Under the pieces are notes generated by a model. That model did no database searches, had not been told where the DNA came from, and saw only the letters and a program-made list of their open reading frames with translations. This document shows, one piece after another, positions 46,504 through 54,544 of a DNA stretch of 64,000 nt. Made by a program: the position numbers and the translations under genes. The stretch comes from Halomonas sp. LBP4. GTDB taxonomy: Bacteria > Pseudomonadota > Gammaproteobacteria > Pseudomonadales > Halomonadaceae. Location: contig NZ_PDOG01000001.1 in assembly GCF_003202205.1 (NCBI RefSeq), positions 1,287,240 to 1,351,239 of the forward strand, in the 5' to 3' direction. Position 1 is the first letter of the stretch. Each line of letters begins with the position of its first letter.

Positions 46504-46790
46504 GTTTTTCGACAACTCTAGGCCGCGCTTGCTACGGGCACTTGTCGATAAATCAACCACTTGCACTCTTACACTGCTTACACACGGAACGTAGTTTGGC
46601 TGCTGTCTGCGACCAAACTGCGACCACATGACATCGGCTATTGCAGCGGACGAGCGTCCGCTGCGTAGGAGACGGTTCTCTATCGTGGGCATTTCCAACA
46701 CAAGGACTGCTCTTCCCGGCCTGCTCCCGAAGCGAAGGCGTCTCAATCAGCCGCCAGACCATTAGCTATTCATCATGGGTCAGATAGCAA
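46504..46790. other. attachment-arm region without a gene
   Basis: No convincing protein gene is seen. The octamer TGCGACCA repeats at 46608-46615 and 46619-46626 (11-bp spacing), and AGTTTGG (46593-46599) is inverted as CCAAACT (46613-46619). Repeats spaced one helical turn apart next to an att core resemble integrase arm-binding sites. No integrase gene is present nearby. Confidence 0.45.
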
Positions 46791-46877
46791 GGGATTACCT
46801 GATTACTCATGTTGATCCGCCATCGCACCAGCCTGTGGCTATATTGGAATCATATGGTCCGTCAGGGAGTTAGCGTC

Positions 46878-47856
46878 ATGGCTCGCAATCCCATCCAGTT
46901 CCAGCCCGGGCTGTCGTTGCCGGCGTTTCTCGCGCAGTACGGCACCGAAGCGCAGTGCCAGGCGGCCCTCTTCCAGCATCGCTGGCCCAAGGGGGTCGTG
47001 TGCCCCGACTGTGGCAACACCACCGGCAGCCTGCTCGCGCGCGGGGTGTACCAGTGCCATCACTGCCATCATCAGACCTCGCTCACCGCCGGCACCCTCT
47101 TCCATGCCACGCACCTGCCGCTCACCACCTGGTTCCTGGCCATCTACCTGCTGACCCAACGCAAGAATGGCCTCTCGGCCCTGCAGTTGTCCCGGTAGCT
47201 CGGCGTCAGCTACAACACCGCCCGGGAGCCTGGAAGCCTGGAAGCCTGGAAGCCTGGAAGCCTGGAAGCTCAAGCACAAGATCCTGCAGGTCATGCTCGA
47301 GCGTAACCAGGGTGAGACGCTGGTGGAATGCATTGAGATCGATGACGCCTACCTGGGCGGTGAACGCTCGGGAAAGCCCGGCCGCGGCGCCGAGCACAAG
47401 GTCCCGTTCGTCGCCGCGGTGCAGATCGATGAAGAGGGCCATCCCCAACGCGTCCAGTTGCGTCGCGTCAGCGGCTTCACTCGTACCGAGGTCCACCGCT
47501 ATGCCCAGTTGGCCATCATCCCCGGTAGTCAGGTGATCAGCGATGGCGTGGGGTGTTTCCGGGCCTTCGATACGCCGCTCTACACCCATGAGCGCCTCAT
47601 CACCGGCGGTGGCCGGGCTAGCGCCCAGATCCCCTTCAACTGGGTCAACACCGTGCTAGGCAACGTCAAGAACGCCATCACCGGCAGCTACCATGCGATC
47701 CGTGGCCACCATGCCCCGCGCTACCTGGCCGAGTTCGAGTACCGCTTCAACCGTCGCTATGACCTTACGGCCATGATCCCGCGCTTGCTGACCGTGGCGG
47801 TCAGAACACCGCCGATGCCGTATCGGCTCCTGAAGCTGGCTGAGCCATATGCGTAA
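46878..47856 (+). pseudogene. IS1595-family transposase, stop codon plus frameshift
   Basis: The first part (ATG 46878) holds a zinc ribbon, VVCPDCG...YQCHHCHHQTS, then LTTWFLAIYLLTQRKNGLSALQLS. A TAG at 47196-47198 sits where CAG is expected in SRQLGVSYNTAW. About 40 extra bases of 8-bp repeat then shift the frame by one. The second part continues with the DDE-type domain: CIEIDDAYLGGE, VISDGVGCF, NWVNTVLGNVKNAI and EFEYRFNRRYDL. Two independent lesions make it a pseudogene. Confidence 0.9.
47231..47270 (+). repeat. 8-bp tandem repeat (TGGAAGCC) inside the transposase gene
   Basis: TGGAAGCC occurs four times in a row from 47231 with a fifth, TGGAAGCT, joining the normal coding sequence. A degenerate unit, CGGGAGCC, precedes them. 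The native site would have one TGGAAG (Trp-Lys). The expansion adds about 40 nt, which is not a multiple of three. Confidence 0.9.
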
Positions 47857-47869
47857 TCAGGAGGGATTA

Positions 47870-48300
47870 TGAGTGCAACCAAGCCATTTTGGGGAACGCG
47901 CCTGCAGCGCATAACCCTGGAATTTCAAAGGTTAAATAATTCCATGTAGTACATAGCTCACACAGGGAGCATCCGATCAGCAACCATGCCTCACCTATGC
48001 TGCCGCAGCATGGGAAAAATTAGCAGAATCTACTTTTCGTACAAAACCTAAGGCCGTGGCAGGCGCCATCCGCCGCGGGAAGGGAGTGTCACCGGCCTGG
48101 GGCGGGTCAAAGAACAGCGCATCCACCCCCCAGGCCAGTGCGAAAGACGTACTGTCAGAGTGTCAGCAGCCCCAGCGACACCACGACCGCCGCCAGGCTC
48201 CAAGTCAGCCAGCCCCAGAGAATCGCTGCCGCCACCACGGCGACTAGCCAGGCCAAGGAGGCGGACATGGCAGGCAAGAGGCCGCCGGTAGTTGGCCGCA
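47870..48300. other. intergenic stretch, mostly empty
   Basis: The left half (47880-48050) is AT-rich compared with the chromosome, including AAATAATTCCATGTAGTACAT, and no gene is seen. The right half returns to high GC and contains one possible 37-residue membrane peptide on the minus strand (48155-48268). This looks like a junction between the insertion sequence and the kinase cluster. Confidence 0.4.
48155..48268 (-). CDS. possible 37-residue hydrophobic peptide
   Basis: ATG at 48268 opens MSASLAWLVAVVAAAILWGW and stops at 48155-48157. It is almost entirely membrane-like (WLTWSLAAVVVSLGLLTL). It begins 33 nt after the kinase stop on the same strand. No good ribosome site is seen. It could be a genuine small membrane protein or a remnant. 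Confidence 0.3.
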   Translation of the reverse strand: MSASLAWLVAVVAAAILWGWLTWSLAAVVVSLGLLTL

Positions 48301-51300
48301 TCATTCGACCTCCGACAAGACCTTACGGACCTTGGCCGCCAGCTCCTGTCGGCGGTAGGGCTTGCTGAGCAACTGTACCCCCGGGTCCAGGCGGCCGTGA
48401 TGCACGATGGCATTCTCGGTATAGCCGGAAGTGAAGAGTATCTTGAGGCGGGGCCGAAGAACGCTGGCCCGGTCCGCCAGCTGACGACCGTTGATGCCAC
48501 CGGGCATGACGACGTCGGTAAACAGCAGGTCGATGTCTGCTTGTGCTTCAATGATCGCCAAGGCGTGTTGCCCCGACCCTGCGCTGGTGACCCGATAGCC
48601 GAGTCCTTGCAGCAGGGTAGCGACATGCCGGCGTACCGGGGCATCGTCCTCCACCACCAGGATGTGTTCGTCGCCGCCCTCGACCAAGGACGATGTCGTA
48701 GCGTCGACCGCCATCGCCGCCCCCGCCCGGGCGCGGGGGAAATACAGTTTGACGGTGGTCCCTTCGCCGGTCTCGGAGTAGATCTTGATATGCCCCGCGG
48801 ATTGTTTGACGAAGCCATATACCATGCTCAGACCCAGTCCACTGCCCTTGCCATCCTTCTTGGTGGTAAAGAAGGGCTCGAATGCCTGCCGGGCGACGTC
48901 TTCTGACATCCCCGTTCCCGAGTCCGACAGGGAAATCAGCACGTACTGCCCTGCCTTGACCTCCCGGTGATTGTCCGCGTAGCTGTCGTCCAGCATGGCG
49001 TTGGCGGTCTCGATGGTAAGTCGTCCCCCGCCGGGCATGGCGTCACGGGCATTGAGGGCCAGGTTGAGAATCGCCGACTCGAGTTGGCCGGCGTCGAGGT
49101 CGACGCTCCACAGCCCTCCTGCCTGAACCAGCTCAATTTCGATGCTTTCAAGCAGGGTCCGTCGTATAAGCTCTTCCATGCCCGCCACTAGCCGGTTGAC
49201 ATTCAAGACTTGCGGCTCCAATGCCTGGCGACGAGCAAAGGCCAGTAGGCGGTTGGTGAGCTCGGCCCCACGAGACGCGGCACTGGCTGTCATGTCAGCC
49301 AAGGCGCGAAGCTGGGGGGTAGCGGTCAGTTCCTCCGCGAGTAGCTCGGCGTTTCCCAGGATCACCGTCAGGAGGTTATTGAAGTCGTGAGCCACGCCGC
49401 CGGTGAGTTGTCCCACCGCCTCCAGCTTCTGGACCTGGCGAAGCTCTTCGGCCACCTGCCGTTGCTGGGTGATGTCCTGCATGCTACCCATCATCCGCAC
49501 GGCTTGGCCGTCGCTGTCCCGTAGCACAAAGCCGCGGTCGATCACGGTGCGGGAGCTCCCGTCCGCGTGCAAGAAGCGATATTCGTCGCTCCAGTTACTC
49601 GCCTCGCCCTCAATCACCGCATGGATACCGGCCAGGACGGCTTCCTTGTCCGCCGGGTGGATCCGGTGGGCCCAGGACTCGGGGCCGAGTTCCAGCCGGC
49701 TTCGATCATGGCCGAACAGGGTCTCAATGCTTTCATTCCACCAGACCTTGCTTTGCACCAGGTCCCAGTCCCAAATGACGTCGTTGGTGGCCCGGGCCAC
49801 CAGGTGGAAGCGCTCTTCGCTGAGGCGTGTGGACTCCTCCAGGCGTTTGCGCTCGGTAATATCCCGTTCGACGGAGACAAAATGCGTGGGATGGCCTGCG
49901 TCGTCGGTCAAGGGCACGATATCCAGCTCCAGCCAGTAGGGCTCGCCCCCCTTGGTGTAGTTGACTAGCTCCTCCCGGACCGGCTCTGCGCGGTGCAGCG
50001 CCACCTTGATCCGGTCCAGCGCCGCGCGGTCCGTATCGGGACCCTGCAAGAGTCGGGGTGTGGCACCGATGACCTCGTCTCGGTTGTATCCGGTCAGGCG
50101 TGTAAAGGCCTCATTGACATAGACGATCCGGGGGCCCTCGGGACCTTCGATGGGCGTCGCTTCGGTGATCAATAGCATGTCGCTCTGTCGGGATACGGCG
50201 ACTTCCAGCAGACGCAACTGCTTCTCCCGCTCGTGCTCGCGGCTGATATCGGAGAAGTACACCGCCAGGCCGTCTGGCACGGGATGGGCGTCGACCCTGA
50301 AGAGCGCGTTCAGTGGCTGGAAGTGGGCGGTAAAATGCTCACTCTCCTGTCGCGCCAGGGCCCGCAGGTAATGTCTCTGGAAATGGGGGGTGTCCTCGAA
50401 GGGGAAAACGACGTCCAGGGGCTTGCCGATCATCGCCTCTCGAGGTTTTTCCAGCACCTTTTCCGCCGCCGGATTGGCGAAAACGAAGCGCAGCGCTTCG
50501 TCCAGCAGGATGAAGGGATCGCGCATGTTCTCCAGTGTGAGATGTAACCTCTGGGTCAATTCCTCGTAGGCGCGGCGAGCCCCGATCTGCTCGGTAATGT
50601 CCTGGAAGCCCCCCTGTACCGCAACGATCTCCCCCGCTGAGTTTCGTTCCGCTTCGCCGATCGAACGCACCCAGCGCCGGTTGCCCCGGGCGGTGATGAT
50701 CTGCAGGATTTCGTCGAAAGGCGTTCCGGTTTCAACACAGCGGTTGAATACCCGGGAAATCGTGTCCCGATACTCGGGGGCATAGAACTCGATCCCCTCT
50801 TCGACGGGGTATCGTGGCGGTACCCCGTCGATCTCGTGAATACTGGCGGTTTCTTCCGACCACTCCACTGTTCCTTCCTTCAGGTCGACCCGCCAGCCGC
50901 CCAGGCTGGCGGCCTTGCCGGCGATCCGCGAGAGGCTCTGGCCACGGGAAAGGGCGGCGGCAGTCACCTCCTGATCCGTCACGTCCTGGACCACGCCGGT
51001 CAGCTGGCGCCGCCCCTCGACCTCGGCCAACTCCGCCAGCCCCTTGACGTAGATGATGTCACCATCCGGCCGCAGGATGCGATGCCGAAACTCGAAGTGA
51101 TCACCGGGATCGGCCAGCCACTCCTCCAGGTGGCGCACCAGTGCCTCCCGGTCCGCGGGGTGCACCAGCGTTAGATAGCCTTCCATGTCACCCACCTGAA
51201 ATGATGTGTCGACGCCGTAGATGCGATGGACGCCGTCCAGCCAGGTCAACTGCCGGGTGTCAAGGTCCATTTTCCAGACGCCGAGCCCCATCAAGCGCTG

Positions 51301-52272
51301 TGCCGCCCTCAAGTAACTCGTCTGCTCGACGAGCTGTTCGTAGGCCGTCCGCAGCTCCCGAGAGCGCAGGGCGATATCCTGGCGCAGGTGGGAGGCCCGA
51401 TCCTCCAGCGCACTCAGAGCTGGCTCCTCGCCCGTCTCCCTGACGAAGTCGGTGACGTCTTCCACCCGGTGAATGATCAACTCGATCTTCCCGTCTGGTC
51501 CGTTGACGGGGGTGTTGACCGGGCTCCAGAAGCGCTCCTCGAAGCCGCCGCCCCGGCTCGCCGGCCGCGGGATGGGGTATCGCAGAACGGCCATGACATC
51601 GGTCAAGCCACTGGCTTCCACTCGGGACAGGGAGGCGCGAAGATGGCGGGTACCGTCCACCTCGGGGTCGTTCGGGTCATCCGGAAACACCTCGAACAAC
51701 GGCTTGCCCAGGATGGCCTCTCTTTCGGTCATGGTGGCCTGGAGGTAAGCATTGGAAACGGCGACGATCCGATAGCTGCCGGGGTTGAGCACCAGAAACC
51801 TGCCAGGCGCCGCTTCGAAGAGGGCGCGGAAAAAATCCGTGCTGGTCTCGGTATCCCATAGAGGGCTTTCCTGTTGGGAGGATGACCGATTCTCCTTTCC
51901 CGCCCCAATTGGACTGATGTCGCGTATCGACACCACCAGCATCTCGGCGGAATCGGTCCCGTGTAGCCGCCAGTAGACTCGAGCCTCGAGAACCTCACCG
52001 CCCCGGCATCTTATTCGCCAGCTATCTTTCGCTTCCGGGGAGCGTTGCGGGAAGTCTTTCACCGCCATCCTCAACCCGGCCAGATCGCCGCTCAAGATGA
52101 TGTCCGGAATCGACATAGCGACCGACAGTTCGGGGTCGTAGTCAAAGGTTCCGACGGCGGCACGATTGGCGCCCTGGATCGTCAGGCTCACCGGGTCACA
52201 AATCCACACCGGGTCGGAGACGGTATCGAACAGGGCGGCAATCTCTAGAGGCCGTCGGGAAAAGGCTTCCAT
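48301..52272 (-). CDS. multi-PAS hybrid histidine kinase with C-terminal receiver
   Basis: The product is about 1323 residues and has no membrane helices. About seven PAS domains fill residues 1-930. One near 740-850 (GATPRLLQGPDTD, VSVERDIT) is LOV-like but lacks the photoactive Cys. A HisKA motif GGVAHDFNNLLTVILGN (about 965), HATPase_c (SLSDSGTGMSEDV, GSGLGLSMVYG) and a receiver with phospho-Asp in LLFTDVVMPGG follow. I chose ATG 52272 after CAGGAGTCAGTT. It is a cytoplasmic sensor of unknown signal, with no output domain, and is paralogous to the kinase at 54.5-57.3 kb. Confidence 0.9.
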   Translation of the reverse strand: MEAFSRRPLEIAALFDTVSDPVWICDPVSLTIQGANRAAVGTFDYDPELSVAMSIPDIILSGDLAGLRMAVKDFPQRSPEAKDSWRIRCRGGEVLEARVYWRLHGTDSAEMLVVSIRDISPIGAGKENRSSSQQESPLWDTETSTDFFRALFEAAPGRFLVLNPGSYRIVAVSNAYLQATMTEREAILGKPLFEVFPDDPNDPEVDGTRHLRASLSRVEASGLTDVMAVLRYPIPRPASRGGGFEERFWSPVNTPVNGPDGKIELIIHRVEDVTDFVRETGEEPALSALEDRASHLRQDIALRSRELRTAYEQLVEQTSYLRAAQRLMGLGVWKMDLDTRQLTWLDGVHRIYGVDTSFQVGDMEGYLTLVHPADREALVRHLEEWLADPGDHFEFRHRILRPDGDIIYVKGLAELAEVEGRRQLTGVVQDVTDQEVTAAALSRGQSLSRIAGKAASLGGWRVDLKEGTVEWSEETASIHEIDGVPPRYPVEEGIEFYAPEYRDTISRVFNRCVETGTPFDEILQIITARGNRRWVRSIGEAERNSAGEIVAVQGGFQDITEQIGARRAYEELTQRLHLTLENMRDPFILLDEALRFVFANPAAEKVLEKPREAMIGKPLDVVFPFEDTPHFQRHYLRALARQESEHFTAHFQPLNALFRVDAHPVPDGLAVYFSDISREHEREKQLRLLEVAVSRQSDMLLITEATPIEGPEGPRIVYVNEAFTRLTGYNRDEVIGATPRLLQGPDTDRAALDRIKVALHRAEPVREELVNYTKGGEPYWLELDIVPLTDDAGHPTHFVSVERDITERKRLEESTRLSEERFHLVARATNDVIWDWDLVQSKVWWNESIETLFGHDRSRLELGPESWAHRIHPADKEAVLAGIHAVIEGEASNWSDEYRFLHADGSSRTVIDRGFVLRDSDGQAVRMMGSMQDITQQRQVAEELRQVQKLEAVGQLTGGVAHDFNNLLTVILGNAELLAEELTATPQLRALADMTASAASRGAELTNRLLAFARRQALEPQVLNVNRLVAGMEELIRRTLLESIEIELVQAGGLWSVDLDAGQLESAILNLALNARDAMPGGGRLTIETANAMLDDSYADNHREVKAGQYVLISLSDSGTGMSEDVARQAFEPFFTTKKDGKGSGLGLSMVYGFVKQSAGHIKIYSETGEGTTVKLYFPRARAGAAMAVDATTSSLVEGGDEHILVVEDDAPVRRHVATLLQGLGYRVTSAGSGQHALAIIEAQADIDLLFTDVVMPGGINGRQLADRASVLRPRLKILFTSGYTENAIVHHGRLDPGVQLLSKPYRRQELAAKVRKVLSEVE

Positions 52273-52384
52273 AACTGACTCCTGCGGCTGGGGCCCGGAC
52301 AAGAAATAGTCGTTTTCTTTAATGCACCACGAAGAGATCCGCAAGAGGCCCCGCGATAGACGCGACCTCTGCAAGTCCTGGTGC

Positions 52385-54544
52385 TCAACCGAGGAGTTGC
52401 CAGGCCGCTTCCATGCGTTGCTCGAAGGGGCCTTCACCGGGGGGCAACGCCGCCACCCGAATGCTCGGCGAGAGCCTGGCCTGGTCGGGCGCCTGGCCGT
52501 CATTGCTTCGCTCGATGGCCCGGTGCAGTCGCCCACCGATCTCACGAGCCGTCTCGAGACCAACCCCCAACAGCAGAGCCGTGATTTCGGTGGCACGATA
52601 GCGACCGATCAAGTCGGCATCCTCGGTGCTCTCCATCATCAGAATAGCCAGGTCACGCAACTGGCGGTCGCCGATCTCCCGGCCGAAGAGCTTGTTGACG
52701 GCGGGGAGTTCTTCCAGCCTTACCGATACCACCGCCATGGGTAGGTTGAGGCGCCGGCACAGCTGGCAGGCCGCTTCGGCCTGCTCGCGAAAACTCGTGC
52801 GATTGAGCAGCCCGGTGCATTCGTCATGGCCATCCGTCGAGGAGAGGGCCAGTTCGTTTTCGACCATGCGGGCCAGGTCATCAAGGAGCTCGGCATCCCC
52901 TTCCCCGAAGGCTCGGGGCTCGGGATCGATCAGGCAGAGGGTGCCGACCTTCTCGCCGCCACGCAGGTAGAGGGGGCTTCCGGCATAGAAGCGGATGAAG
53001 GGGCTCTTCCTTACCAGCGGATTATATTTGAAGAGGGGATGGGTGCGGGCATCGGGAACCACCATCAGCTCGTCGCGCTCCAGCGTCTTGTGGCAGAAGG
53101 CGATATCGCGGGGGGTCTCCGCGACATCGAGGCCCTGGCGGGACTTGAACCATTGGCGGTCACGATCCAGCAGGCTGATCAGCGCGGTGGAGACACCGAA
53201 GAGGCGGCAGGCCAGCCGCGTGAGGCGGTCGAAGCGTGGCTCGGCGGGCGTGTCCAGCAAATTAAGGCTCATTATCGCCGCCAGTCGGCGCTCTTCGCGC
53301 TGTGCCTCGCGGCTGATGAACCAGTCGAGGACATCCTCCGGCGGCAGGGGGCGCGAGATCAGATAGCCTTGGGCCAGGCCGCACTTCAGCTCGTCGAGAT
53401 AGTCGAGCGTCTCGCTGTCCTCGACGCCCTCGGCAGTGGTGTTCAGGCCGAGGCTGCGGCCGAGTTCCACCACCGAGCGGATCACCGCCCGGGACTCCTC
53501 CGAATCGGTGGCCGTCATCACGAAACGCTTGTCGACCTTGATCTCCGAGAAGGGCAAGCGTACCAGTTGCACCATCGAGGAGTAGCCGGTGCCGAAGTCG
53601 TCGATGGAGAGCTGGAAACCCTGGAGGCGCAGCCGAGTCAGGGTATCCAGGGAGGTCGTGGCATCCTGCATGGCGCTGGTCTCGGTTAGCTCAAGCACGA
53701 TGCGTTGGGGTGCGATGCCACGCTCGCGACACAGCCGCAGGATGGCATCGAACAGATCGCTATTCCCCAGGGAGCGCGCGGAGACGTTCATCGATAGCAG
53801 GATGTCCTGAAGGACATGCTGCCCCACACGTTTGGCAGTATCCTCCGAAGAGATCTCTACGAGCCAGTCGAGGGCCTGCTCGGCCACCTGCAGGGTGAGA
53901 CGATCGATCAGGCCATGGGCCTCGGCCAGGGGAATGAAGACATCCGGGGGAATGGCACCCAACTGGGGATGCTGCCAGCGGGCCAGAGCCTCGAAACCCA
54001 CGAGGGTGCCGGTCCGGCAGCGGACCTTGGGCTGGTAAGCCAGGCGGATCTGGCCCAGCGTCAACGCCTGTTCCAGATCCTCCACGCTGGCTTGCCGAGT
54101 CGGAGTTCGCTCGCCAGGCAAGGCCGCGACGGGGCCCCCTTCCATCTCCACGGCCTTATACAGAAGCTCGCGAAGGCCGACGGCCGAGAAGGGCTTGGCG
54201 ATGACGCCGACGATATCCAGGCCGTGCTCTCTCGCCGAACGCCCGGCGGCATCCAGTATCCGACTGCCTACCCCGCTGGTGATGATCAGCCGGGCCTGAC
54301 TGCCCCGCCTGGCCAGTTCGGCCATCACCTCCACGCCATCCATTTCCGGCATGATCAGGTCGATGGCCAGGATATCCGGCTGCCAGAGCGTTACCTCGTC
54401 GAAAAAGGTGGCCGATGAGGTGAGGTGGCGCGCCTCGAAGCCGGCGAAATGGGCAATGCGCGCAATGGTCTCGCCGGTCATTGCCTCGTCGTCGAGGATC
54501 AGCAGCCGGGGCGGCTTTCCCTTGCCGGGTGTGTCAGTCTTCAT
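52385..54544 (-). CDS. REC-EAL-GAF-degenerate GGDEF c-di-GMP phosphodiesterase
   Basis: The 719-residue protein has a receiver (about 12-130, phospho-Asp in AIDLIMPEMDG), an EAL domain (about 155-420: GFEALARW, MNVSARSL, ELTETSAM, IDDFGTGYSS, IKVDKRF, AEGVED), a GAF domain (about 440-580: LLDRDRQWFKSRQGL) and a GGDEF-like end where the signature reads RATEI. It should hydrolyse c-di-GMP under control of phosphorylation, while the cyclase site is dead. It overlaps the upstream hybrid kinase gene by 11 nt, so that kinase is the natural phosphodonor. Confidence 0.9.
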   Translation of the reverse strand: MKTDTPGKGKPPRLLILDDEAMTGETIARIAHFAGFEARHLTSSATFFDEVTLWQPDILAIDLIMPEMDGVEVMAELARRGSQARLIITSGVGSRILDAAGRSAREHGLDIVGVIAKPFSAVGLRELLYKAVEMEGGPVAALPGERTPTRQASVEDLEQALTLGQIRLAYQPKVRCRTGTLVGFEALARWQHPQLGAIPPDVFIPLAEAHGLIDRLTLQVAEQALDWLVEISSEDTAKRVGQHVLQDILLSMNVSARSLGNSDLFDAILRLCRERGIAPQRIVLELTETSAMQDATTSLDTLTRLRLQGFQLSIDDFGTGYSSMVQLVRLPFSEIKVDKRFVMTATDSEESRAVIRSVVELGRSLGLNTTAEGVEDSETLDYLDELKCGLAQGYLISRPLPPEDVLDWFISREAQREERRLAAIMSLNLLDTPAEPRFDRLTRLACRLFGVSTALISLLDRDRQWFKSRQGLDVAETPRDIAFCHKTLERDELMVVPDARTHPLFKYNPLVRKSPFIRFYAGSPLYLRGGEKVGTLCLIDPEPRAFGEGDAELLDDLARMVENELALSSTDGHDECTGLLNRTSFREQAEAACQLCRRLNLPMAVVSVRLEELPAVNKLFGREIGDRQLRDLAILMMESTEDADLIGRYRATEITALLLGVGLETAREIGGRLHRAIERSNDGQAPDQARLSPSIRVAALPPGEGPFEQRMEAAWQLLG

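Larger units (their letters stand above)
46798..47861 (+). mobile_element. IS1595-family insertion sequence, inactive
   Basis: A broken IS1595/ISXO2-type transposase gene is bounded by inverted CCTGATTAC (46798-46806) and GTAATCAGG (47853-47861), with CAT following inward on both sides. The outer bases GGGATTA (46791-46797) and the right flank may belong to the element, but exact ends and target duplication cannot be fixed by eye. Confidence 0.8.

Noticed and set aside
46441..46746. 101-residue minus-strand frame ending over the tRNA fragment
   Set aside because: Its C-terminus is a translation of tRNA sequence and the remainder has no recognisable domain. Such frames are common false calls at attachment sites.
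47221..47270. CRISPR array
   Set aside because: The tandem 8-bp units have no spacers and lie inside a transposase gene. No cas genes or longer repeats are seen in the window.
48048..48818. 256-residue minus-strand frame over the kinase receiver end
   Set aside because: It overlaps the real receiver coding sequence in another frame and is Ser/Arg/Pro-rich, typical of a shadow.
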